A stretch of DNA of 52,517 nucleotides, taken from contig CAJUTR010000020.1 in the NCBI GenBank assembly GCA_910589665.1, forward strand, positions 1-52,517, given 5' to 3'. The position numbers and the translations under genes were made by a program. How positions within the stretch are numbered: position 1 is the stretch's first letter; each line of letters starts with the position of its first letter. The notes under the pieces were generated by a model. The model was given only the letters and a program-made list of their open reading frames with translations, had not been told where the DNA came from and did no database searches. This document shows, piece by piece, positions 35,901 through 44,723 of this stretch. The stretch is from an uncultured Eubacterium sp. (GTDB lineage: Bacteria > Bacillota > Clostridia > Lachnospirales > Lachnospiraceae).

Positions 35901-37799
35901 ATGTTTTCAAATGGAAGAAAAACAATTGGTCTGTTTATCTTTAATCCGAAAGGGGATTTTCAGGGAGAGGTCTGTCGGTCGCTGTCTGTGCGCGCAGAAC
36001 AGATGGGATACAATCTTGCTGTTTTTTCCAGTTATGGCGCCTATGGGACGAAGGGCAGCGGATATGAAGTCGGAGAGATGATGATCTATGACCTGCCCGA
36101 TTATGATAAATTTGACGGAATCGTTCTTGCGTTTGATACGTTTTCTATTGAAGAGGCAAAAGAGCAGGTGCTCGGCTACATAAAAAAATACGCGAAATGT
36201 CCGGTTGTAAGCCTTCGCGAGCCGTTGGAGGGAGTTCATAATATACTGATCCGCGAGGAGACCTCGATGGAAAAAGTGACTAGGCATATCATCGAGGATC
36301 ACGGAAAAAAAGACATTGCGTTTATGTCTGGGACGAAAGGAAGAGAGGATTCTGAAAAGAGGCTGGCGTGTTTTCAGAGAGTGATGGCTGAATACGGGTA
36401 TCCCGTCGGGGAGCACCGGATATTTTACGGGGATTTTTGGAAAGGAAAAGGAAAAGAGGCGTGTGACTGGTTTTTTGCGGATGGGACTTATCCGGAAGCG
36501 GTCATATGCGCGAATGACTATATGGCATTATCGGTCATAGATGAATTGTTTGAGAGGGACGTCCGCGTACCGGAGGATGCGCTCGTGACAGGATATGACG
36601 GCCTGGATGAGGGGGTGTATTATAATCCTTCGCTGACTACCGTTCATGTTGATTTTAAGGATATGGCATACAAGGCGGTCGATCTGATCGAACGTCACCA
36701 GAATGACGATGATTTAGAGGATATTTACGTAGAACTGGAGATGGTGCCAAGGATGTCGTGCGGTTGTATGAGAACGGATGATTCCGCGGCTTCCAGGAGA
36801 TGTTCTCTTCATAAGGCAATGATGGAGGGCGATAATGTGGATATGCAGTTCAGCTTTATGACGATCGATCTGAGCGGGGTTACGAGCATCGGAGAACTGC
36901 ACGAGGTGATCGCAAAGTATATATACAATGTGGAAGGGTTTGAAAATTATTATGTTTGCCTTCGAGAGGACATTGAGGACAGAAAAGTGAAATATGCCGG
37001 CTTTACAGATCAGATGCATGTCCGGGCGGCGATACAGCACCGGGAGGATTTGGGCGAAGTGGACATTTCGTTTGACCGGCATAGGCTTTTGCCAAGGGAA
37101 TTGATCGACGATTCGCCGCAGTGCTACTATTTCGTGCCGATCCATTACCGTGACAGCGGGTATGGCTATGAGGCCTATTCGTTTGGAGGAAAGAGTCGGT
37201 ATGGGAAGACGTATGTGCGGTGGAATATTTCTGTTTCCAATGCAATTTATAACATTAAATCGTATAACCGAATGAACGATCTGATTTTTGAACTTGAAAA
37301 TATGTATATCCAGGATGTGCTTACCGGATTGTATAACCGACGCGGATTTGAAAAGTACGCGCGTATGCAGTTTTCACAGGCGAGGGCGAAGGACAGCATG
37401 GTCTGCGTGGTCGGGATCGACATGGATGGTTTGAAGCCGATCAACGATATCTACGGGCATCACGAGGGAGATTCCGCGCTGCGTGTCGTGGGGTATGCGA
37501 TCAAGGAGGCGGTCGTTCCGGGGCAGATCGGCGCCAGGATCGGCGGGGATGAATTCGAAGTGATCTTTCCGTGTGAGAGCGAGAAGGATATTGATAACTG
37601 GATCCAAACGTTTGAACAGAGTCTTGAGGCTTATAACCGAAAAGCGGAAAAGCCATATGATGTTCATGCCAGTCTGGGGTACCGGGCAGGGATCCCAACA
37701 GCGGACGATACGATCGCAAGTTATATGAAAGAAAGCGACGACCTGATGTACCGAAATAAGTTGGAAAATAAGAAGAAAAGAAAAGAATCGCTGAGATAG
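35901..37799 (+). CDS. LacI-type ligand-binding domain fused to GGDEF diguanylate cyclase (paralogue B)
   Basis: Also 632 residues, colinear with paralogue A apart from two compensating one-residue shifts, and similar along its whole length. Both start MF-x-NGRKTIGLFIFNP. The LacI-type domain keeps ICANDYMALSVIDELFERD and VPEDALVTGYDGLDEG. The GGDEF motif is again intact at 548-552 (ARIGGDEFEV), again with no RxxD inhibition site. There is no HTH, no signal peptide and no membrane helix. Differences in the ligand domain (for example GTKGSGYEV against GSGNAHEI near residue 50) suggest a different ligand or affinity. AGGAGG lies upstream of the ATG. It probably arose by duplication of A. Confidence 0.88.
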   Translation: MFSNGRKTIGLFIFNPKGDFQGEVCRSLSVRAEQMGYNLAVFSSYGAYGTKGSGYEVGEMMIYDLPDYDKFDGIVLAFDTFSIEEAKEQVLGYIKKYAKCPVVSLREPLEGVHNILIREETSMEKVTRHIIEDHGKKDIAFMSGTKGREDSEKRLACFQRVMAEYGYPVGEHRIFYGDFWKGKGKEACDWFFADGTYPEAVICANDYMALSVIDELFERDVRVPEDALVTGYDGLDEGVYYNPSLTTVHVDFKDMAYKAVDLIERHQNDDDLEDIYVELEMVPRMSCGCMRTDDSAASRRCSLHKAMMEGDNVDMQFSFMTIDLSGVTSIGELHEVIAKYIYNVEGFENYYVCLREDIEDRKVKYAGFTDQMHVRAAIQHREDLGEVDISFDRHRLLPRELIDDSPQCYYFVPIHYRDSGYGYEAYSFGGKSRYGKTYVRWNISVSNAIYNIKSYNRMNDLIFELENMYIQDVLTGLYNRRGFEKYARMQFSQARAKDSMVCVVGIDMDGLKPINDIYGHHEGDSALRVVGYAIKEAVVPGQIGARIGGDEFEVIFPCESEKDIDNWIQTFEQSLEAYNRKAEKPYDVHASLGYRAGIPTADDTIASYMKESDDLMYRNKLENKKKRKESLR

Positions 37800-37828
37800 G
37801 AAATTGTTACGGCAGAAATGAGGAAGAA

Positions 37829-39970
37829 ATGGATATTAATCAGAAAATAGCAGGTGAACTTGAGATAAAGACATGGCAGGTAGAGGCAGTCGTGAATCTG
37901 ATTGATGAGGGTAACACGATCCCTTTTATTGCCAGATACCGAAAGGAACAGCACGGCGCGCTTGACGACGAACAGCTTCGCAATCTGAACGAGAGACTTA
38001 CCTATCTGCGGAATTTAGAAGAAAAGAAGGAACAGGTGCTCTCGAGTATTGAGGAGCAGGGCAAACTTACGGAGGAACTTCGCCAGCAGATCTTAGCAGC
38101 GGAGACCCAGGTGGTCGTAGAGGACCTGTACCGTCCGTATCGTCCGAAGCGGCGTACAAGGGCGACGATCGCCAAGGAAAAAGGACTGGAAGGACTGGCT
38201 AATATTATCCTGTTACAGAAGACGGAGCGTTCATTAGAACAAGAGGCAGAAGCGTATCTTTCAGAGGAAAAAGGGGTTGATTCACCGGAAAACGCGATAC
38301 AGGGCGCCAAGGACATCATTGCGGAAGCTGTTGCGGAAGAGGCGGATTACCGTTTTTATATTCGAAAATTAACATTTGAAGAAGGAGTTTTGGTCTCATC
38401 GGCAAAAGACGAAAAGGAAAAATCGGTTTATGAAAATTATTACGAATTTGATGAGGCCGTGAAAAAAATCGCTGGATACCGCATTCTTGCCATTAACCGC
38501 GGCGAAAAGGAAAAATTCCTTACAGTCAGGATTGAGGCGCCGGAAGAACGGATTTTGAGATATTTGGAAAAGAAGATCATCGCGAGCGATAATCCAAATA
38601 CGAAGGAGTGCCTGCAGGAAGTGGCGGCGGATAGCTATAAGCGGCTGATCGCGCCTTCCATCGAACGGGAGATCCGGAATGAACTGACCGAGAAGGCGGA
38701 AGATGGAGCGATCAAAGTGTTCGGAAAAAATCTGACGCAGCTTCTCATGCAGCCGCCGATTACGGGAAAAGTCGTTCTGGGATGGGATCCGGCATTTCGT
38801 ACCGGTTGTAAACTAGCTGTCGTGGACGAGACGGGTAAAGTTTTGGACACGATTGTCGTCTATCCAACAGAGCCGCAAAATAAAATAGCGGAGACAAAGA
38901 AGATTGTGAAAGGGTTTATTGATAAATATCATGTATCCCTCATTTCGGTTGGAAATGGCACAGCGTCAAGGGAGTCGGAAATGGTGATCGTCGATATGCT
39001 GAAAGAGATCAACAAGCCAGTGCAGTACGTCATCGTCAATGAAGCTGGTGCGTCTGTTTATTCAGCTAGTCAACTGGCGACGGAGGAATTTCCGAATTTT
39101 GATGTCGGCCAGCGGAGCGCTGTTTCGATCGCCAGGCGTTTACAGGATCCTTTGGCGGAATTGGTTAAAATCGATCCCAAGTCGATCGGTGTCGGCCAGT
39201 ACCAGCATGACATGAACCAGAAGAAGCTGAGCGAGGCGCTTTCGGCAGTTGTCGAAGATTGTGTGAACAATGTGGGGGTGGACTTGAATACGGCGTCAGC
39301 GTCGCTTTTGCAGTATATTTCCGGCATTTCTAAGCCAATTGCCAAAAATATCGTTTCTTACCGGGAAGAGAATGGAAGGTTTATGAGCCGGAAGCAGCTT
39401 TTGAAAGTAGCAAAGCTTGGCCCGAAAGCATTCGAGCAGTGTGCGGGATTTATGCGGATCAGCGATGGGGATAACCCTCTTGATGGCACGAGTGTCCACC
39501 CAGAATCCTATGATGCCGCGGGAGAACTGCTGAAAATGCTTGGTCTGAGAACGGAAGACATCCGGGGCGGTGTCGTGGGATTATCCTTATTGGCAAAAGA
39601 CCGGAAGAGTCTTTCGGAAAAGCTTGGCGTAGGGGAACTGACGCTGAACGATATGATCCGTGAGTTGGAAAAACCTGGACGAGATCCGAGGGAGGAGATG
39701 CCGAAACCAGTGCTGCGCACGGATGTCCTTGAAATGAAGGATCTGACAGAAGGCATGATCCTGAAAGGTACGGTTCGGAACGTCATTGATTTTGGGGCCT
39801 TTGTTGACATTGGCGTCCATCAGGACGGACTGGTGCATATCTCAAAGCTTACAAATAAGAAATTTGTAAAACACCCGCTGGAGGTCGTCAGTGTGGGCGA
39901 CGTTGTCGAGGTCAAGGTGCTTTCGGTGGATCTACAGAAGAAGAGGATCCAGTTGTCGATGATATTATAA
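37829..39970 (+). CDS. tex: Tex-type RNA-binding transcription accessory protein
   Basis: A 713-residue cytosolic protein of the Tex/Spt6-like family. The N-terminal Tex domain has NTIPFIARYRKEQHGALDD. A YqgF-like core has VLGWDPAFRTGCKLAVVD. It is followed by helix-hairpin-helix repeats (NTASASLLQYISGI, KLGPKAFEQCAGFMRI) and an S1 RNA-binding domain near 645-713 (GTVRNVIDFGAFVDIGVHQD). Length is typical. GCAGAAATGAGG precedes the start. Its exact function in transcription remains partly defined. Confidence 0.95.
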   Translation: MDINQKIAGELEIKTWQVEAVVNLIDEGNTIPFIARYRKEQHGALDDEQLRNLNERLTYLRNLEEKKEQVLSSIEEQGKLTEELRQQILAAETQVVVEDLYRPYRPKRRTRATIAKEKGLEGLANIILLQKTERSLEQEAEAYLSEEKGVDSPENAIQGAKDIIAEAVAEEADYRFYIRKLTFEEGVLVSSAKDEKEKSVYENYYEFDEAVKKIAGYRILAINRGEKEKFLTVRIEAPEERILRYLEKKIIASDNPNTKECLQEVAADSYKRLIAPSIEREIRNELTEKAEDGAIKVFGKNLTQLLMQPPITGKVVLGWDPAFRTGCKLAVVDETGKVLDTIVVYPTEPQNKIAETKKIVKGFIDKYHVSLISVGNGTASRESEMVIVDMLKEINKPVQYVIVNEAGASVYSASQLATEEFPNFDVGQRSAVSIARRLQDPLAELVKIDPKSIGVGQYQHDMNQKKLSEALSAVVEDCVNNVGVDLNTASASLLQYISGISKPIAKNIVSYREENGRFMSRKQLLKVAKLGPKAFEQCAGFMRISDGDNPLDGTSVHPESYDAAGELLKMLGLRTEDIRGGVVGLSLLAKDRKSLSEKLGVGELTLNDMIRELEKPGRDPREEMPKPVLRTDVLEMKDLTEGMILKGTVRNVIDFGAFVDIGVHQDGLVHISKLTNKKFVKHPLEVVSVGDVVEVKVLSVDLQKKRIQLSMIL

Positions 39971-40002
39971 TACGTTTTCTGATACCAGGGAGGTTCATTG
40001 TC

Positions 40003-41205
40003 ATGATAAATAGGAAATTGCTTACTGCTTTTTTGATCTGTGCTGTCGTTCTTTGCAGTTGTGGAAAAGAAGAGCCTTTGCAGGAACCGGAACAGAATAT
40101 CGTTATTACCGAGGAAGAGGAAAGCGAACGCTATGAGGCCGTAGAAATCTATATGCCGGATTCATTGCAGCCAGAAAACGCCGAGGGAACCGATTATGCC
40201 GGTGATGAGTTTAGCGGCGTGGTCAGCGATCCGCAGGGAAAACCCGCGGTGTATTACAACAATTTTTCGATTGAAGGCGAAGAATATTTTGCGACGTTGA
40301 CGCGCTGGACTCTGACGGAGGCGAACGACTGGAAGCAGGATGAATTATGTGAAAATTCCCTCAGCGAGTTCCTGAACCAGAAATACGAACAGATTGGCTG
40401 GAAATGGTTTAAACTGAACCAGTTCCGGCGCGGTGATGATGGCAGCCTTTACGGTATTTTTACGTATTGTGTCAAGGAAGTCTCAAAAGGTGAAGAAGGC
40501 GAAGAGAGTGTAGATACCGAAATGGAGACGCAGAAGTACTCTGTCCTTCAGATTGATGAAGAAAATGATCAGATTTTTGAGATCCCGCTTGTTGATTTTG
40601 TCCACACGCAGGAGGTAAAGTTCCGGCTGGAAGAAGATTTTGCTTCTGGCATCGATCTGACCAATTATCATATCTTTGAAGACGGAAATGTTCTACTGAT
40701 CTATACGGAGAGCGGTGGAGAATACGGAAAGATCGTTGATGGGGAAACGGGACAGACATTGACCGAACTTGGCAACATCGTAAATGGAAGAAAACGGTTT
40801 GCCTTTGGTGAAAGTGAAATCATCTTTTTTTCCAGCGAGAATAAGCAGTTCCGTGTTCTCGGCATACCAGAGCTAACGGAGGATAATACGTTTGGTTCCC
40901 AATTGAGTGAAGAGGTTTCCGGTAAAGAGTGGCATTATTATACAAATCCAGATACGTGGGAATTGTTCCTCTGTAATGAAACGGGGGTATATTCGGCTGT
41001 CAGTTATCTGGATTCGGACGACATGGTGTGTTTGACGCAAAATACCGACTTGTCGGAGCTTTCCCAGGTCACAATGGGGGAAGAGAATATTTTGAATTTT
41101 ATGATGGGGGAAGATTCCGGTTTTTATATTTGTCTGACGAGTCCGTCACAGGAGTACGGCGTGGAGGCAAACAAGTATCGGTTGTTATACTATAAAAAGG
41201 TGTAA
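40003..41205 (+). CDS. Lipoprotein of unknown function
   Basis: A 400-residue exported lipoprotein: signal peptide with lipobox VLCSC, then an acidic linker and a long beta-rich region (YGKIVDGETGQTLTEL, WELFLCNETGVYSAV) suggesting a propeller-like or repeat fold. I do not recognise a family. GGGAGG lies nine bases before the ATG. It follows tex by 32 bases and converges with the next gene, six bases apart. Confidence 0.75.
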   Translation: MINRKLLTAFLICAVVLCSCGKEEPLQEPEQNIVITEEEESERYEAVEIYMPDSLQPENAEGTDYAGDEFSGVVSDPQGKPAVYYNNFSIEGEEYFATLTRWTLTEANDWKQDELCENSLSEFLNQKYEQIGWKWFKLNQFRRGDDGSLYGIFTYCVKEVSKGEEGEESVDTEMETQKYSVLQIDEENDQIFEIPLVDFVHTQEVKFRLEEDFASGIDLTNYHIFEDGNVLLIYTESGGEYGKIVDGETGQTLTELGNIVNGRKRFAFGESEIIFFSSENKQFRVLGIPELTEDNTFGSQLSEEVSGKEWHYYTNPDTWELFLCNETGVYSAVSYLDSDDMVCLTQNTDLSELSQVTMGEENILNFMMGEDSGFYICLTSPSQEYGVEANKYRLLYYKKV

Positions 41206-41211
41206 ATCAAA

Positions 41212-41730
41212 TTATGCTTCTCTTCGTAATATGAATTTAGTACTTCGTCCGGATTCGAAGGTTCCTTGTTTTATATCATTTTTGCGGTAATTTTTACCGA
41301 TACATTTGGATGTATTAGAGATAGGGTGGGTAGTTTGGATCGTAAATACCAACTTAACGTTGTCACGTAGGGGAAAAGAATCATTTGGAATCTTATTTGT
41401 AATTCGGATCGCGTAATCTGTATTTTTTCTTGTATATTTGGCAAAAGTTGATAAGGGAGGCTTTCTAGGTGGAATCTCAGTAACATCGGTGAGGCCATCT
41501 TCATAATCAACACAGTAATGAAGAGTGTAATTGATATTCATGAGCATACTGCGACTCAAATTTACAACTTTTATTTTCATGATCTTGTATTTGTCGGATT
41601 CGCTGTCAATACACATAACATCAGATAATTTTATACGCGGTTTGATTAAATATAAGATGAAGTAAAAGACGATAGATGCAATTATTCCAGTGATCACACT
41701 GGAAATCATTGGTTCAGATAAATCCAGCAC
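41212..41730 (-). CDS. Small membrane protein, N-terminally anchored, unknown function
   Basis: A 172-residue protein with one hydrophobic helix at residues 9-29 and a soluble C-terminal domain. I do not recognise a family. Base composition is clearly more A+T-rich than its neighbours, suggesting recent acquisition. The start is GTG at 41730, which overlaps the TAG stop of a seven-residue leader ORF that has the strong AGGAGG site, so translation may be coupled. An internal ATG at 41709 (MISSVITG) is an alternative start. Confidence 0.6.
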   Translation of the reverse strand: MLDLSEPMISSVITGIIASIVFYFILYLIKPRIKLSDVMCIDSESDKYKIMKIKVVNLSRSMLMNINYTLHYCVDYEDGLTDVTEIPPRKPPLSTFAKYTRKNTDYAIRITNKIPNDSFPLRDNVKLVFTIQTTHPISNTSKCIGKNYRKNDIKQGTFESGRSTKFILRREA

Positions 41731-41753
41731 TAGTGATCAATATCCTTTCTCAT
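41730..41753 (-). CDS. Seven-residue leader ORF
   Basis: ATG at 41753 encodes MRKDIDH and stops at TAG, whose last base is the first base of the next gene's GTG. AGGAGG lies nine bases upstream of this ATG, better than any site for the downstream gene. It is either a coupling leader peptide or evidence that the downstream start is misread. Confidence 0.45.
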   Translation of the reverse strand: MRKDIDH

Positions 41754-41885
41754 GGCTTTATACCTCCTAAAATTATTTTGTATAGTAATGTTAACATAAG
41801 TATTAGAAAAAGTCAATTGATAAATTAGATTTAATCAAAAAAAATTCGGAAAAAGGAAGCAGATATACATTTTTGCCGAAGGAGA

Positions 41886-41913
41886 GGAGTTGCCCGCTTT
41901 AGCGTGCAACTCC
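41886..41913. other. Hairpin at end of sleC-like gene
   Basis: GGAGTTGC (41886-41893) pairs with GCAACTCC (41906-41913), with an inner CGC/GCG stem after one mismatch. It spans the stop codon of the sleC-like gene. No T-run follows on the minus strand, so termination is uncertain. Confidence 0.45.
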
Positions 41914-43188
41914 TTCTGCAATCCGGCTTACACCGACATAGACTTCAGAAATTTTGTACCAAGTTTTAAATCCTACGATCCCATCTGGTGAGAGTTTAAA
42001 TATTCGTTGGAATGTTTTGACAGCTTCTTCTGTCTGAGGCCCGAAAATGCCATCGACAGCTATTTTTGGAATGAGCGGATAAGAATCGGAGATGACGTTT
42101 AAATGTTGCTGCATCTGACGGACTTTTTCGCCAGAACTACCTATTTCCAGATTGTAGCCGGGCCATGAAGAGGGAACACCGGATATCACTTCACTGGAAT
42201 TGATGAAAATAGAGTCCCCGTAGTAATTGCGCAGGATTTCGATGGGGGTATAGCCTCTGTCACCGAGGGTTTTGGATCCCCACTGGCTCATCCAATTTGG
42301 ACAAGATACATTTTTCCCGTCGCAGTATTGCGTGAGGATCGGCTGGATGACATTCGGACGTGAGAGGTAGTTGCTGAAGAGTTCGTCTACAATAGCCGAA
42401 ATGCTTTCAAACACGTTTCGGTTTGGAATCCATTTGTGGTCGAATGCGGTGGAACTTGTAATGGTGAAATCGTAGCCTTTGTTGCGGTACCACTCTGTAA
42501 ATACCCTGTTCAGCGTAAAAGACTGGATCGCCAGTATATTTGCCTGGATGGTCGATTCCGGCCACGTAGAATAGATTTCACTGCTTGCCACGTTTTTGAT
42601 GTAATCTTTATATTTGACATAGTAATTTTGGGCGGAGCTGTCGGAGGGAGGGCCGTCGTGGACGACGACATATTCGGGAATGACAACCCGGCTAAGTACG
42701 ATTTCTCCGGATTCATCGACTGGCTTAATTTCATCCTCTGCGATTTTGGGCGGATAGTCGCCCCAGAGCGTGTGGTCGGGGATAACGAATAATTCCGTGC
42801 CCGCTGGGTTTGTTGGACTGAGGGGGAGGAGAGCGGCATTCTGGATCGCCAGTTCACCAGAAAAAATCTCCGCTCCGCTCACTTCCAGTGTTTCGTATCC
42901 GGGGGCAGAAACATAAATGGTATACTCAGCGTACGGTTTGTTGGAACCCGGTTCCATGCTGTAATCAATTGGCGGCGCATCTAATTCGACGTCTGGAATC
43001 TGCCCTTCCTCATTTGTGGTCGCCTGTTCGATTACCTGGTCGGGCTGTCCGCTGCTCGTGATGCGTACGGAAGCACCTTCGATCGGCTTGTTGTCTGTAT
43101 CGGAGGTGACATTTACCGTGAGTCTGCCGATATCCTCGCCCGATGTGACGGAAGCGAACAGTTCCGGTCTGATGGGATATGTTTTCAA
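41899..43188 (-). CDS. sleC: SleC-like spore cortex-lytic enzyme
   Basis: A 429-residue protein with the layout of clostridial SleC: an N-terminal Ig/carboxypeptidase-regulatory-like domain (about 18-120), a SpoIID-like lytic domain (about 175-335, with YIKNVASSEIYSTWP and SFTLNRVFTEWYRNKGYDF), and a C-terminal peptidoglycan-binding domain (about 345-415, IGSSGEKVRQMQQHLN and FGPQTEEAVKTFQ). SleC degrades spore cortex during germination after being cut by a Csp protease; the segment VVIPEYVVVHDG could lie near that cut, by analogy. The start is TTG at 43188 with only GGTGA upstream. There is no signal peptide, as for SleC made in the mother cell. Confidence 0.78.
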   Translation of the reverse strand: MKTYPIRPELFASVTSGEDIGRLTVNVTSDTDNKPIEGASVRITSSGQPDQVIEQATTNEEGQIPDVELDAPPIDYSMEPGSNKPYAEYTIYVSAPGYETLEVSGAEIFSGELAIQNAALLPLSPTNPAGTELFVIPDHTLWGDYPPKIAEDEIKPVDESGEIVLSRVVIPEYVVVHDGPPSDSSAQNYYVKYKDYIKNVASSEIYSTWPESTIQANILAIQSFTLNRVFTEWYRNKGYDFTITSSTAFDHKWIPNRNVFESISAIVDELFSNYLSRPNVIQPILTQYCDGKNVSCPNWMSQWGSKTLGDRGYTPIEILRNYYGDSIFINSSEVISGVPSSWPGYNLEIGSSGEKVRQMQQHLNVISDSYPLIPKIAVDGIFGPQTEEAVKTFQRIFKLSPDGIVGFKTWYKISEVYVGVSRIAEGVAR

Positions 43189-43226
43189 AATAATTCACCA
43201 TGATTCTAAATTGTTGCTATTATTAT

Positions 43227-43255
43227 ATTCATGAGCGTGAAAAAAGTTATATGAA
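43227..43255 (-). promoter_or_regulatory. Possible sigma-E-like promoter of sleC
   Basis: On the minus strand TTCATATA (43255-43248) and CATGAATA (43234-43227) are 13 bases apart and lie 39 bases before the TTG. They loosely fit mother-cell sigma-E elements. Weak evidence. Confidence 0.3.
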
Positions 43256-43259
43256 AAAG

Positions 43260-43288
43260 TTGCAATCAGGTGGACGAGGGTGTATAAT
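43260..43288 (+). promoter_or_regulatory. Promoter of serS
   Basis: TTGCAA (43260-43265), 17-base spacer, TATAAT (43283-43288). Transcription would start near 43295 and leave a leader of about 115 bases. Confidence 0.75.
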
Positions 43289-43334
43289 AAACCCAATTGT
43301 GAGAGATGCTGGATTGCGGGAGGTGCAGAGTGAT

Positions 43335-43393
43335 CCGCACAGATCCGTTGGGGACGGATCCCACTATTATTTATGACAAGGCCGCCTGTGCGG
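43335..43393 (+). promoter_or_regulatory. Structured 5' leader of serS
   Basis: CCGCACAG (43335-43342) pairs with CTGTGCGG (43386-43393), enclosing a second hairpin ATCCGT (43343-43348) with ACGGAT (43354-43359). GATCCG at 43333 can also pair with CGGATC at 43355, an alternative that would break the outer stem. The outer stem ends eight bases before the AGGAGG site. It is too short for, and lacks the conserved sequence of, a T-box. Confidence 0.5.
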
Positions 43394-43411
43394 TGAAATG
43401 AGGAGGAAACG

Positions 43412-44689
43412 ATGCTTGACATTAAATTTTTACGGGAAAATCCGGATGTGGTAAAAGAAAATATAAAACATAAGTTTCAGGACAGAAAACTTCCGCTTGT
43501 GGATGAAGTCATCGAACTGGATAAAGAGAGCCGTGCGACGCAGCAGGAGGCGGACAGCCTTCGGGCTGATCGGAAAAAGATATCCAAAAATATTGGCGGA
43601 TTGATGGCGCAGGGCAAAAAGGATGAAGCCGAGGCGCTGAAAGCAGAGGTGGCCAAAGGGGCAGAACGGCTGGCGGAACTGGAGAAGAAAGAGGACGAGC
43701 TGTCACAGAGGATTCGGGAGATCATGATGACGATTCCGAATATCATTGATCCGAGCGTTCCGATCGGTAAAGATGACAGTGAAAACGTAGAGATTGAAAA
43801 ATTTGGAGATCCGGTCGTGCCAGATTTTGAAATTCCGTATCACACAGACATTATGGAAAAGCTGGACGGGATCGATCTGGACGCGGCAAGGGATGTCGCG
43901 GGAAATGGTTTTTATTATCTGATGGGGGATATTGCGAGGCTGCACTCGGCCGTGATCTCCTATGCGAGGGATTTTATGATCGACCGCGGATTTACGTATT
44001 GTGTGCCTCCTTTTATGATCCGCAGCAATGTCGTTACCGGTGTGATGAGTTTTGATGAGATGGATGCCATGATGTATAAGATCGAAGGCGAGGACTTGTA
44101 TCTGATCGGTACGAGTGAGCATTCGATGATCGGAAAGTTCATTGATAAGATCATTCCCGAGGAAAAGCTGCCGCATACGCTGACGAGTTATTCTCCTTGT
44201 TTCCGGAAGGAGAAGGGGGCGCATGGGTTAGAAGAGCGCGGGGTTTACCGCATTCACCAGTTTGAAAAGCAGGAGATGATCGTAGTCTGCAAGCCAGACG
44301 AGAGTAAGATGTGGTTTGATACGTTGTGGCAGAATACGGTGGATCTGTTCCGTTCCCTTGATATACCAGTTCGTACGCTTGAGTGCTGTTCCGGTGATCT
44401 CGCTGACCTGAAGGTGAAATCCATTGATGTGGAAGCGTGGTCGCCCAGACAGAAGAAATATTTCGAGGTGGGGAGCTGCTCGAATCTTGGAGACGCGCAG
44501 GCAAGAAGATTAAAGATCCGTGTTGTGGGAGAGGGTGGAAAGTATTTTGCCCACACGCTGAACAATACGGTTGTCGCTCCGCCCCGAATGCTGATCGCCT
44601 TTTTGGAAAACAATCTCAATGCGGACGGCACAGTTCGCATTCCAAAGGCATTACAGCCATATATGGGAGGCAAGGATACGATTGGGTAA
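43412..44689 (+). CDS. serS: Seryl-tRNA synthetase
   Basis: A 425-residue class II synthetase charging tRNA-Ser. The N-terminal coiled-coil arm for the long tRNA-Ser variable loop spans about residues 25-105. Class II motifs are visible as LTSYSPCFRKEKGAHG (motif 2) and the motif 3 region NNTVVAPPRMLIAFLENN. Length is standard. GAGGAGG lies seven bases before the ATG. It has its own promoter and a structured leader. Confidence 0.97.
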   Translation: MLDIKFLRENPDVVKENIKHKFQDRKLPLVDEVIELDKESRATQQEADSLRADRKKISKNIGGLMAQGKKDEAEALKAEVAKGAERLAELEKKEDELSQRIREIMMTIPNIIDPSVPIGKDDSENVEIEKFGDPVVPDFEIPYHTDIMEKLDGIDLDAARDVAGNGFYYLMGDIARLHSAVISYARDFMIDRGFTYCVPPFMIRSNVVTGVMSFDEMDAMMYKIEGEDLYLIGTSEHSMIGKFIDKIIPEEKLPHTLTSYSPCFRKEKGAHGLEERGVYRIHQFEKQEMIVVCKPDESKMWFDTLWQNTVDLFRSLDIPVRTLECCSGDLADLKVKSIDVEAWSPRQKKYFEVGSCSNLGDAQARRLKIRVVGEGGKYFAHTLNNTVVAPPRMLIAFLENNLNADGTVRIPKALQPYMGGKDTIG

Positions 44690-44723
44690 GAAGTAAGATC
44701 AATGGGGTATCGGGAGGGAGTAA

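Noticed and set aside
43300..43411. T-box or ZTP riboswitch before serS
   Set aside because: The leader is too short for a T-box and lacks its conserved antiterminator sequence; a CCGCCTG stretch resembles part of the ZTP motif but the GACTGGCG part is absent.
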